A DNA stretch of 64,000 bases from Diphasiastrum complanatum (taxonomy: Eukaryota; Streptophyta; Lycopodiopsida; Lycopodiales; Lycopodiaceae), in assembly GCA_029204225.1 (NCBI GenBank), contig CM055111.1, positions 17,347,019 through 17,411,018 of the forward strand, given 5' to 3'. The notes below the pieces were generated by a model. The model was not told where the DNA came from, did not search any database, and saw only the letters and a list, made by a program, of their open reading frames with translations. This document shows positions 1 to 9,945 of the stretch, in pieces. Every line of letters starts with the position of its first letter. Within the stretch, counting starts at the first letter, position 1. The position numbers were made by a program, and so were the translations under genes.

Positions 1-1088
1 GGGTTGGCTATGCGAGGGTTCTTTAGCTATTTTTGCAGGCAAAAAACTTGATATCTTTCAGATCTCTGGGAAGTAACTAATGCAAGCTTCATAGTATCTG
101 GATCAGGGTCAGGTCTCACTATAGAATTCTCTGCGAGAGTTAACTCTCGCAAAAAGTGAAAATCTCACTATCTACGAGGGTTCAAAATCACTTTTTGTGC
201 TTGATCTTCACCAAATCTTCATACTAACTCTCGCAGGCTTCATCATTGGTGTAATTTGACATTCTGAATCGATTGAGAGGGTTTGCGAGAGTTCTTACTG
301 GAAGGATTTGCTGGATCTTAACTTTTTAGTGATTTTTTTGCACTTAAATCCAATTTTCTGCTCACTGAAATCAAACTAACTCTCGCAAGCTCTTCTGTGT
401 CCTGGTCTCACTGAGATGGAACTTCAGAATCCTCTACAAGAGTTCTTGACCACTGGAACTGAAAATTTCACTATCTGCGAGGGATCATTGGTACTTTCCC
501 ATCTTTTTCTCACTGGGAACTCTCGCACAGGCACTTAATCATCAAACTAACTCTCGAAAGCTTCTCTGTGTCTTGGTCTCATTGAGATGGAACTTTAGAG
601 GGCTCTACGAGAGTTCTTATGAAGATTTGAATTTTTTTGGATTTTTTTCAAGGGTTTTTTGAATTTTTTATGATTTTTCTCTGATTTTTACAATCTGCTT
701 GGAACTAACTCTCGCAGGCTTCTATGCAGGTCTGGGATAGTACCCTGGAGCTGCTGCAAGTCATGCAAGGCTTAATTCCCACTGATTCTGGAGATGTAAA
801 AATCTGATGAGTTTTTTTTTGGCTCTTTTCCCTCCAAAATACAGATTGGTGTATTTATTGAGTTTTTTGGATGATTGGTTTGGGTTTCAAGCCCTTAGAG
901 GTTGTTCAGGGCCTCCTCTACCCTCTCACACCTCCTCCGCTAGCTGTGAACAGTCCAAACACAAAAAAATACAGAAAACTAACTCTAAACTCCTAAAAAT
1001 CTACCTAAACTACTCTAAAAAACAAGAAAATAGCTAAAATGCAACTAAACTAGTTAGTGGAAACCTATCCCAGGCAACGGCGCCACGG
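1..1088 (-). mobile_element. Internal leader of an LTR retrotransposon, family G
   Basis: On the minus strand this lies just downstream of a tRNA-Asp-type primer-binding site and an LTR tip, so it is read as untranslated leader; no gag is seen before the window edge. About 1-730 is dense in the octamer CTCTCGCA and its complement TGCGAGAG, roughly a dozen copies in both orientations. One stretch (about 368-450) recurs in similar form at about 540-620, giving a loose period of 170 bases. The rest (730-1060) is AT-rich with no recognised protein. The element continues left of the window. Confidence 0.5.
1068..1085 (-). other. Primer-binding site, tRNA-Asp type
   Basis: The plus strand reads as the 3' end of plant tRNA-Asp (GUC) including CCA, with one mismatch by eye. 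On the minus strand it is therefore the primer-binding site (starting TGGCGCCGTTGCC), three bases from the LTR end. This priming is common in Ty3-gypsy elements, and it is the main reason for assigning family G there. Confidence 0.7.
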
Positions 1089-1136
1089 TGGGGTCGAAGA
1101 TCTTTCGTAGTATAGCCCTTTCGCATGTCAACAAAG
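1089..1136 (-). repeat. Terminal 48 bases of a family G LTR
   Basis: The segment matches one end of the complete solo LTR at 43730-44550 (its bases 43731-43779) with two or three differences. It is the 3' end of a minus-strand LTR, ending CA next to the primer-binding site. The rest of the LTR is missing: at 1137 the sequence switches abruptly to exon 2 of the host gene. It is a truncated LTR or a deletion junction rather than a clean insertion. Confidence 0.6.
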
Positions 1137-2336
1137 CTTGGAGGCATGCCAGGTGTGGCGTCATCAGCAATCTGTGTTGCAGCAATACCCGAACCGTATA
1201 GAGCAGCTAATAGGTTCAACAACATCAGAGTGATGACTTGCTTACTTTTGGCCAGTTTCCTTATTCTTTTCAACCAGGCGAATTTATGGAAGCCGGAGTC
1301 TACTTCCAGAACGTTTCCAAACAATCTTTGAGATGACGCCTGCGACAACCAATATCAACTATAAAGCGTGAACAATTTTGGAAGAAAACATGAATATAAT
1401 GTAGTGGAACAAACAGTTATGCTAAAAGTCGGATCATCTGTTCACTAATTCAACACCTCGTAGACTTTCATTAACCTCGCATCAAATGGAAATATGCAGG
1501 TAAAAATTACTACATAACGTTCTAGGTAAAGACGGATCAATCAATAGAGTTTCATTAACCTTATATAAAAACTCAATCATCATGCGAGTAAAGACATAAA
1601 ATATAGACGTGAAGAAATAGTACCTAACGTTTTAGCTAGAAGACGGATCAAAGGCAGATCAATCAGACTTGGGCATTCGATCAAATTGGATTGAAATTTC
1701 AATTGCATTTGTACTTACTAGCTGTGGACGGATGGCGCCGATGTAATTTGAGGGATTTGCATTCTGAGGTGCTTGGTCCACTGCTGCGTATGGGCATTCG
1801 TTTTCGGGATCGTGAATTGTCTTTTTTACCAGACTTCTACCATCGTCCTCTTTCACATGTACACGGTATCTACTATCTTTCTTTTGTCTTGCCTTCAAGA
1901 TGTGTTTTTCTATGTCAAATCTAAGACATACACATCTACATTGCGGTCGTTTGCAACAATCTATCGAACCCATATAACTCCATCTGCGATCTACATCGGC
2001 TGCGACATAGGTAAATTTCTTCGACAATCTTGCAAGGGAATTAGATCTGTGGCAAGAGTAGTTGAGTATAGGATATTGTGCTTGGTGGAGACGAGAAGCT
2101 ACAACACATTTCCTGTTTGCCACACACGGCCTGTCATTGTACACAGAGTAACTATCAAGAACACGTGTAGAGCTAGAAGCTGATGTATAAGACGAAACGT
2201 TATTTATTCTTTTTCTACGTATGAGACATTGTATAGCAAGATCTCGAACTGAACACTTAAGTCGAGTGCCAGATATTGAAGTGCGTCGAAAATAATGTTT
2301 TGGAGCAAAAGTCACGGCATTTAATTGCAGAAACAT
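1137..2336 (-). pseudogene. Host gene, exons 1-2: putative plastid membrane transporter (EamA/DMT-like), truncated
   Basis: Exon 1 is 1719-2336 (ATG at 2336, 206 codons), ending at a consensus GTAAGT donor. Exon 2 starts at 1339 after a ..TTGTCGCAG acceptor, and both junctions are phase 0, so the reading frame joins cleanly across a 379-base intron. The first 60 residues are rich in Ser, Arg and Thr and poor in acidic residues, like a chloroplast transit peptide. Exon 2 has basic residues followed by a hydrophobic helix around LLNLLAALYGSG and then TPGMPPS, which resembles the first membrane segment of plant EamA/DMT transporters; this match is from memory and weak. The exon runs into family G LTR sequence at 1136, so the rest of the protein is missing here. 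Exon 1 is duplicated at 29801-30348. The splice structure is more certain than the function. Confidence 0.5.
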
Positions 2337-4017
2337 TCCCTATTTCTTAAAAGCACCCAAACTCGTTCGACGTGCAGCTTATATGACAGCAGAGCCAAAT
2401 TGAGTCCTTCAAACTTTTCCCGGATAAAGAATTAATCTGCTTTACAACTCTACGAACAAGCCCTACCTGTTCTTCACTTATTATACAGTCAGTTGGATGT
2501 ATTCTGGAGATCAACCTTTGATGAGCTAGTTGTTTTTTTTATCTGCCAGTGATAAAATGTCTCATATTTAGTCAATTATCAAGCGATGACTTGATCTGTT
2601 GAAACAAGAAGTCATGCCAAAATATCTAAGCTTTGTATGTACTGTATGAAAGCATTCACAATGTCCTGCGACGATCTACACTTATACAGGTTTGAAGATC
2701 GATCCAGCAATAACTATACATGTATGTCTGATCTTATTATATTCTCGATCAAGCAAGAAGGCTTGTGTTGCACGTAGCACAAAGTCCAGAGTTCAGAGTC
2801 GGCTCTGACTATGTCTCACGAGTCTCCTCGTATGCGATTCCCGAATCCCATGGGATCCGAAATATTCTTCCACAAAAAGGGCGAAAAAACTGATGGCAGG
2901 CATTGCTGCAGAGCCCAGTCGTGCAATTCTGAACAAGGGCGAGAATAGCCGGTGGAGATTCGAGAATAGGAACAGCGAATGACCGAATACCAATAATAAT
3001 AATATCTGACGTGACCTGTGCAAGCATACAACACCGTCCGTGAGGCAGCTGCGTGGCGTTGGTGCTTAGACGGTAGTCCTCTCACTTGGACTCATGAAAG
3101 GAAATTAGGAAACCGACTCCCTAAATATTTCTTATGTGAGAGGTCGGTCCGCGTCGGAGGCTGGAGCCCGAGGTCTTAGCGTCGTGGCCATCTTGAATTG
3201 AGCACGTTTGAACGTTTGAACTTTGCAGCCAAAAAAGAGGAGTCCGAGAAGATTCGTATTGATTTAGAGAGTCTATCAAAAATAATTGGAAGAAGCCTCA
3301 CACACAAATAACCCGTTGCTTCTAGGAGCTTCTACTACATGTGGCATCCAAGATTTTGAAATTGGAGTTATTTAAGCTTACTTTATTGTTTAGGTATTAA
3401 AAAAGGATTTTCCCATCACAGTGGGGTGTATTGGGTAGAGTTGTTGATTGCCACCAAAAAGGTGAAGTCTTGAATCCTGACCACTATGCTATGTAGTAAC
3501 ATCTAAGGAGGCTAGCTTTGTAAATGGCATTGCCAAGTTGTATATGTTGTAACTAGTTGCTTAATATGTATGCAAAAAAAAAAAATTCATTTTAGCAACA
3601 TAATTTCGTCATAAAATTATGGTGAGTTTGTCAAGTGAAGTTGTAACTAAACAGTGATCTTACTAAGTGTAAAATAAAAGGATCTTTCTCAGGCATAAAA
3701 TTTAAAGGATAATGATAAAATCCTTTATTCATGGCTGAAATTTTTAAATTAGGTTTCCTTCCAATTTGTTTATCGGTTTTTAAAAAAATTTGCCTTCGAA
3801 ATCCTGCGTCCCAAATTTTTTGCCGATAAACAAACATTTCCTCTCATGTGAGGTCATTTTCAAGTTTCATAAAGATTTCATCATATGTCAAGAAAGTAGG
3901 TGACCACTTTCACTTTCCATAATATGGTGCCAAAATTTTACAATTATTTTATGTTCACACAATGTGGCGAACATGAATTGCATACATAATTTTTTTGAGA
4001 AATCAAGATTTTTACAA
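2337..4017. other. Upstream DNA of the host gene, inside the inverted duplication
   Basis: No gene is convincing here. The stretch between the host ATG (2336, minus) and the E-type LTR (4018) is shared with 28121-29800. About 2790-3250 is more GC-rich, so all frames are open for 200-290 bases; this is composition, not coding. A hairpin with 12-base perfect stem ends lies near 3768-3836, the counterpart of 28305-28374. A promoter for the host gene must lie here, but I see no clear TATA box. Confidence 0.5.
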
Positions 4018-4589
4018 TGTAGAAATATTGCATCTACTACATGTGAAAGACGTAAACTCAATAAGAACTTGTCAAAATCACTTGATTTATTGTTCCAGTC
4101 CGTGCAACAATCGTACAACAACAATACTCACACGTGGAACCTCATACATATAAGAAAAATAGCATTTTATACACAATAATCCAATATTATATCATCACCA
4201 AAATGCAAAAATGGATGTAGAACCCCAAAGAGATATTCCATAAGAATGAATGAGAGAGATGAAATGCTCCCACGCTTGTAGCCTATTTATAACAGCCTTT
4301 TGTCCTATTTGGATGCTCTTACTAAAGCTTATCAACTTATGGAAGGTTCTAGATCTCTTCCAAACCCTAAATCTAACATGACTAGATTCAATGCATCTAT
4401 ACTAACCAATTAGAGTAGGTCCAAATTCGACCTTACCAACTTGCCTAGGTTGCCAAAATTATAAATACACTATTCTTGGCCCTTATTAACTTTATAAAGT
4501 CTATCTCTAAGATTAAAATACATATTGGCCTCAAAATTGCCAAATAAACTCAACATGAAAAATCTTAAACTAGTTGACAATTTTTCACA
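4018..4589 (-). mobile_element. LTR of copia family E, minus strand
   Basis: The LTR is 572 bases, with TG...CA ends when read on the minus strand (TGTGAAAAATTG... to ...ATTTCTACA). It matches 27551-28120 in the right arm closely and 46885-47451 more distantly. A TATAAATA box lies at 4284-4291 (minus). On its 5' side is the purine run GAGAGAGAG, the expected polypurine tract, preceded by the cassette tail. It is therefore the 3' LTR of a decayed E copy. Confidence 0.75.
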
Positions 4590-4943
4590 CTCTCTCTCCA
4601 ACTAGATTTACCACACAACTTTGATAGAATGATATCCATTCTAAGTATAGACCTTCTTTCTATGGTTTTATGATAGCTTTCATAATTGATATAGAGAATA
4701 GTATCCACATTGGATGCTTCACTATTTCTTACATCAATTTTACATATCAAGATGTAACTAGAATATGAAGAACCAAATAGAATGTAAATACAATGATTCC
4801 TCCATACTTCCAACTTTGAACTTTATAGAAAATAACAGCAAACAAACAATAATTGTGAGTAATCAACCAATGTTTGCATATATCCTCCATCTTTGTCCTT
4901 CCATAAAATGTGGGCCACCAAGAAAATCCATGAATGAGCCTCC

Positions 4944-6916
4944 CATTAGAGGAGTTCCAAGCACCAAAAGGGCTGTTTGTCAAGATGCTTTTATTGACTA
5001 TTCAACTATTCAATGTACATGTGGCCCAATAAAGTTTTTACACTTGTGAAGGAACGTAACTTGTTTGTCAGTTTGAAAAAATTTGGAGATTTCAGGTAAT
5101 ATTTTGAACATTTCGAAACTCCCGCTGGGCAGGGTAACAATACTTGTTGTCCCCAAGACTCCTAACTGCCCAACTCTTAAAACTTATAGTTAGTAGTAAT
5201 ATATTTTGAGCAAAGCATACTTAAACAAACTTAATGTTTTAAAGAGGGCCAACCTACAAGAAGCTGCAAAACATCATCTACAACAACATCAGCCATTAAA
5301 CTACAGATGAGTAGAACAACAATAGATTTTCTAGAGATTTTTGATATTTTTATAGAATCATAATCAATATGTGAACAATCGAATGTATTCTACGTGAAGA
5401 GTATATCTTTTTTGCTTTTTACCTCATCTCCCTCCGAGTTCAAATAAGAAAGTTATGGCTAATAAAGATTTTGATTATGTGGCATATCGCCATGACGCGA
5501 GAATAGACCAGTTTCTTTTTTTACCAGAATGCAGATTCCCGTGTGGTGGAGATATTCCAATGGATTTTACGTGAAGAGTAGATCATTTTTGTTTTTTTAC
5601 TTCATCTCGATCCGAGTTCAAATAAGAAAGGTATGGCTAATCAAAGATTTTGATGCTATGGCATATCGCCATGACACGAGAATACACAAGTTTTTTTTTA
5701 CCAGAATGCAGATCCTCACGTGGTGGAGATATTCCACATCATCAAATGCCACATCATCAAATAATATAAATGCCATATCATGAAATGCTTATCTTGTACT
5801 ATAAATCTTTGATCTACCATTACTTTTTTATTTGAACTCTGATAGAGATGAGGTCAAAGGCAAAATTGATCTACTCTTTGCATAGAATATGATGATGTGG
5901 CATATCCCCATGACGCGAGAATAGACAAGTTTTTTTAACTAGAATGCAGATCCCCGCGCGGTGGAGATATTCCACATAATCAAGTGTCACGTCATCAAAA
6001 GCTTATTTTGTACTTTAATCTTTGATCTACCATAACTTTCTTATCTGAACTCTGATAGAGATGAGGCCAAAAGCAAAATTGATCTACTCTTTGCATAGAA
6101 TATGATGGAATGTTTGTATCTTGATTATGATTCTATAAATATTAAAAGCTTGCATTTTCATTTAATAATTGAGCTCTTTTTAATTTGCGTTTTCAAATTT
6201 GAAAAAACATAAAACAAAATTCAGACCCAACTTCAAGTCCTCTCTTATTTTAATAGTTGAAGGGAAGAGGATTTGAACCTCTAAAAGGTTAAGCCTTGTC
6301 TTCCAAACCCTTAATCCTAAACAAAGGAGTGGTTAATCTAATAACACAGGGAACATAATACTCAACCAAGAAGTTGGAAACATCAATACATTATCTACAA
6401 CAATATTAACTATTAATCTAAGAGGGATCAGAATAACAATAAACCTGAACTTTGCGAAAAGCAATCACAGCACCTACAATAACAAGACATATAACATCAA
6501 TAAAAAGCTGCAAAAGGAGCCCACATTGCTAAAACTTTCTTACAAAGCTCCTCAAAGTCATTCTCAGGACGACTCACAAGTGTTCGACAAGTTGACATGC
6601 AAATTAGTGTGACAACATGACTGGAGAAATCTAAAAGACTACAGGTTCTATCTATATAGAACTTCAATCCTTTACACATGAAGGAAATTTCTCTCACTTG
6701 TGGCGCGTGCTTTGTTTCTTGGCAGCGTGTTTTGTTTCATGCGCACTGTTAATATACTTCAAAAAATGAGCCAGCCACACAACTTAGATGGCGGGCAGCA
6801 CCGGAAACTATGAAATTGAGAAAAAATTCCGATCATTTTATCATTCTCTCTCTAACATTCTCTTACTAAGGCAGATTTCTTATACAGCCCTTTTGGAATC
6901 GAAAACTCCTCTAATG
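4944..6916. mobile_element. 1.97 kb terminal-inverted-repeat element, non-autonomous
   Basis: The ends are perfect 13-base inverted repeats, CATTAGAGGAGTT at 4944-4956 and its complement at 6904-6916. They are followed inside by a second inverted match, CCAAAAGGGCTGT. Comparison with the uninterrupted E3 cassette places both edges. No clear target-site duplication is visible, and no transposase is encoded. Most of the interior is a set of direct and inverted repeats (see 5335-6160). The ends resemble those of the foldback element at 8847-9945, which also begins CATTAG and carries CAAAAAGGGCC at the matching offset. The superfamily is not assigned. Confidence 0.6.
5335..6160. repeat. Nested direct and inverted repeats inside the TIR element
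   Basis: The left part (5335-5750) holds two tandem copies of a roughly 175-200 base unit, each with GGCATATCGCCATGACGCGA-like and GGTGGAGATATTCCA motifs. The right part (5800-6160) holds two more copies. The outer ends of the two parts are inverted: ATAGAATCATAATCAA near 5355 returns as the complement near 6120. The block could fold into a long hairpin and may be an independent foldback element. Confidence 0.6.
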
Positions 6917-7100
6917 ATTGCCATCTTGCCACAAGATATCATCATCAGTTGATGACTTGACTATGAATGAGTAATATAATGAGCCTCCCTTAGCTTCATT
7001 TCCATCAGGAAAACTAGCCAAGAAGGCTAGTACAACTCTAACATCAAAATGATGCAAAACAAGGTAACTAGTTTCACCATATCTTGACAATTTGCACACA

Positions 7101-7550
7101 TGATGGAAGAGATTGAATGAGTAGCAAATGATTCAATGCGATTCGGATGGAGTTCAGATGCAATCGCTGGTCACTGCGAGCTGAATCACTCCTATAGTCC
7201 TCCAGAATATAGTCAGGCACTGCTGATCTACGTATATAAATTAATGTAGCATTCACCAAAATTTCAACCAAGGTGCAAAATTAAATGAATGAGAGAATCA
7301 GACATACGAATAACAGCAGATACATTTGCATTCAAGATCATACATCATAAAAGTGACATGTGCACAATGGCTACAAGATCATCTATTGATTTTTCTCTAA
7401 TTTTTCAAGCACTGCATGCAGATCCACGCAGTGTGTGGGCATGACAAAAATACAGTTCTCTCACGAGTGGATGTCTCACTTACTAGCAGACCTATTTGGA
7501 TCCTGATCACAAGAACTTGTCTCGCATGCAGGCGGACTTCTATTCAAAGG
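7101..7550 (-). mobile_element. LTR-A fragment (3' part), minus strand
   Basis: The segment matches the 3' half of the family A LTR at about 22340-22764 in reverse complement, ending ...CTTCCATCA, the normal LTR-A 3' end. It is fused directly to cassette sequence (TGTGTGCAAATTG) at 7100. At 21853 and 38665 the LTR-A start is fused to the cassette base just upstream of this point. Together they define one copia A insertion point in the E cassette, with a 5-base target duplication TGTGT (TGTGC on the other side). Confidence 0.75.
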
Positions 7551-8589
7551 AGGCTATTCTCAAAGGCTCACAAGCAACCATTTGCTAACTCTTCTACTAG
7601 ATCTTCTAAGTCAATAGATCTCGTTCATAGTAGATTTGAAACTAGTTGAGTCTAATCCCTTGATCAGCCATGTCGAGTGATCAGCATCAAAACCACACGT
7701 TAGGCATCAAATTTGAACTATTCCAAGTGATAGGTACCAGATTCAAGCTATTTCAATGTCTTGAAGTCACTATTCTATTGGTTTCATCACTCAATAGACA
7801 ATTTCGAGTGAGAAAGGCCAAAAATACAACTATCTTTAATGGTAGATAGAAAATTTGAGCTATGTGATGTGATAGGGATCAAATGTCAACAATAACTGGT
7901 GCAACAAAATATACTAGATTTGAAACTAGTTGATTCTAATATCTTGATGAGCCATGTTGGGTGATAAGAAAAAAAATTACACATTGGACATCAAATTTTG
8001 GCATTCCCAAACGATAGGCAACAAATTTAATCTATTTGGATGAAATCCCTCAAAGTTGATCACTCTATGAGAAGCCTCAGGTGAGAAGTGCCAAAATAAG
8101 ACTTCTGACATTGATAGACATCAAGTTGTTTGAGCTATCTCATGTGATGCTAGTTAATTATGATTATTCAATGGGCTATGTCAAGCGATAGGGACCAAAA
8201 TAGAGTTGTTTCACATGTAAGTATCAAATTCAAGTTACTTGATTTTTCCAAACTACGGATTTTGAAGATTTTGATGATTTTTTAAAAATGACAAATATGT
8301 ATTAATTACTGCTTTATTTTCTAAAGAGTTAAAAGAAATCACACTTCTATTTCATAGTTTGCTTGAATCTGCTTCTTTTTTTCATGAATTCGATAATGTC
8401 ATATTCGTTCAAGCAACTTGACATTGGTAAGGTATCTAAATGTTTTAGTAATAAAGATATTTGTGGATCTTGTTAAATTTGTGTGTACATATCAATTTTA
8501 ACTGTATATTTTAACAAGTGTATTTTGTCAATATCATTAACATTCTTGTTAAAAAATTGCAGATAAAATTTAATCGTTCATTAGTGAAT
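7551..8589. repeat. Tandem-like repeats upstream of the CACTA gene
   Basis: There is no gene. A block starting at 7629 (TAGATTTGAAACTAGTTGA) recurs at about 7915, so roughly 285 bases are duplicated in diverged form up to about 8200. Inside are several copies of a motif like AAGTGATAGGNACCA. It may be the 5' subterminal region of the CACTA element, but I cannot find a CACTA terminus. Confidence 0.4.
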
Positions 8590-8846
8590 ATGTCTTCTAC
8601 TGAGGAAATGTCTCGAAACAGGTATATTTATTAAATGTATAGTAGATATAATGTACTTAACATTTGGATTTGCAGCATTGTGTGTTGAATATAACTTTTT
8701 TGTTTTTTTTCTACGATTGTTTAAAGCACGACGCCTCCACAAGATAGCAAAAAGTTAAAGAAGATGCAATATTATTACAAAATGAAATCACAAAAGAGAG
8801 CACAAATGCTTGAGCAAAGACTTAGTGGAACATCATCGTCATCAAA
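8590..8846 (+). pseudogene. CACTA transposase, N-terminal exons
   Basis: Exon 1 (8590-8621, starting MSSTEEMSRN) ends at a GT donor. Exon 2 resumes at 8727 after TTTAAAG with the frame preserved, giving STTPPQDSKKLKKM and then a Lys/Gln-rich stretch ending in a serine run near GTSSSSN. The foldback element interrupts the exon at 8847. The start ATG is my choice, based on the in-phase splice. No domain is recognised; the link to the transposase rests on position. Confidence 0.45.
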
Positions 8847-9945
8847 CATTAGGCCCTTTTTGGACTCAAAAAGGGCCTCTTCACTAATTATAATTAGTGT
8901 TAATGACGACATGTGTACCAATAAGAGAGTGACAATTGAGATGGAGTGGTCCATATGACATGGCACATCCAATGGTGTAACATAGATCTCAAAATCTAAC
9001 CCATCTATTAACCCTCCTCTAACCCTACTTGCTCAACCCGTAGTAATGATGATAGGACAAGGCTCAAATTTGAATTTTAAATAAAAATATAACCGTTTTT
9101 TCAAGCCCTTCAAAATAAATTTTTTATTGCTTAGAATGAGTGAAAAGGGGGCCCAATATTTCCTTGGACCCCCATTTTGCAAAAAAATTTGAAAAAAAAA
9201 ACGGGGGAAGGGGTATGGGAGTACATACCCCCCCCCCCCCCCCCCCCCCCCCCTTCTTCACTCCCCGCGCCCCATTGTACCCATGGTACCCCCCCTCCCC
9301 CCTTTCCCTTTCGCTGGCCCGTCTCAATCCCATCCATCACTCCTGGCCGCTGGCCCTGGTCGGTGTGAGGGCCCGAAGGGCCCCACATAACCCCCCCCCC
9401 TCCCTCATGTGTACTTTGCAATGAGGGAGGGGGGTGTGATGGCATCGCGCACTCACCGCGCTCCCACCCATCTCCGTGGGCCCAAGTGGGCAGAGCGAGC
9501 GTGGTGGGCGCGCGATGCCATCACACCCCCCTTTCTCATTGCAAAGCACACATAAGGGAGGGGGGATTTTATGTGGAGCCCTCTGGGCCCTACGCACTGA
9601 CCAGGGCCAACGGCCCGGAGTGATGGCTGGGAGCAAGACGGGCCAATTGGCTCGGGGGAAGAGAGAGGAAAGGAAAGCGGGGGGGGGGTATGTACTCCCA
9701 TACCCCTCCCCCCATTTTTTTTTCAATTTTTTTTTTGCAAAATGGGGGCCCAAGGAAATATTGGGCCCCCTTTTCACTCATTCTAAGCAATAAAAAATCA
9801 ATTTTGAAGGGCTTGAAAAAATGGCTATTATATTAGATTCAAGATTTTAGACTACATAGGACGATTAATTAACTAATTAATCCTAATTAGCAAACATGTT
9901 TAGGCAAGGAAGAGGCCCTTTTTGAGTTCAAAGAGGGCCCTAATG
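8847..9945. mobile_element. 1.1 kb foldback element, near-complete palindrome
   Basis: The ends are about 38-base inverted repeats (8847-8884 and 9908-9945), starting CATTAGG and containing GACTCAAAAAGGGCCTCTT. Almost the whole interior is inverted about a centre near 9480: for example GAAGGGCTTGAAAAAATGG near 9806 mirrors about 9096-9114, and GATGGCATCGCGC near 9437 mirrors GCGCGATGCCATC near 9511. The core is very GC-rich and has a run of about two dozen C at 9229-9253. No transposase is present. It sits inside a CACTA exon. No direct target duplication is evident. Open frames inside it are by-products of composition. Confidence 0.75.

Larger units (their letters stand above)
1784..4807 (-). 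repeat. Left arm of a 3 kb inverted duplication
   Basis: This arm matches 27222-30348 in reverse complement along its length, with scattered substitutions and small indels (a few per cent by eye). It carries most of exon 1 of the host gene, its upstream DNA, an E-type LTR and the tail of the E cassette. The outer break lies inside exon 1 (codons near ECPYAA). The inner break lies in the E cassette. The right arm has a 119-base insertion that this arm lacks, so this arm is ancestral at that point. The spacer is about 22.4 kb. Confidence 0.9.
4590..7100 (-). pseudogene. Decayed downstream half of the E cassette, split by a TIR element
   Basis: Two minus-strand pieces, 6917-7100 and 4590-4943, match consecutive parts of the chimeric E3 reading frame at 46199-46760. 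The first encodes CKLSRYGETSY... and ...FPDGNEAKGGSLYYSF, against CKLSRYGKTSY and FADGNEAIGDSLYHSF in E3. The second keeps CKIDVRNSEASNVDTILYIN and IERRSILR, against EASQVDT and IERRSILR. Frames are broken. The pieces are separated by the element at 4944-6916; the E3 sequence runs through that point uninterrupted, so it serves as the empty site. The function of the cassette protein is unknown. Confidence 0.7.

Noticed and set aside
1773-2183. A 136-codon plus-strand frame antisense to host exon 1
   Set aside because: The exon 1 frame has the splice sites, ATG and transit-like start. The antisense frame has no signature and is shortened in the other arm.
2793-3085. Three overlapping open frames on the minus strand, mirrored at 29052-29344
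   Set aside because: All three frames are open over the same 290 bases because the stretch is GC-rich. Their presence in both places only reflects the inverted duplication.
3631-3837. A 68-codon frame conserved at 28302-28508
   Set aside because: Its conservation comes from the duplication, and it spans the AT-rich hairpin; no protein signature.
6255-6290. A tRNA T-arm-like sequence on the minus strand (AGAGG-TTCAAAT-CCTCT)
   Set aside because: The T stem-loop is perfect, but I cannot build a D-arm or anticodon arm around it, so it is not called a tRNA or a SINE head.
9124-9793. Several open frames on both strands in the GC-rich core, rich in Pro and Gly
   Set aside because: They mirror each other across the palindrome and are explained by G/C runs without stop codons.
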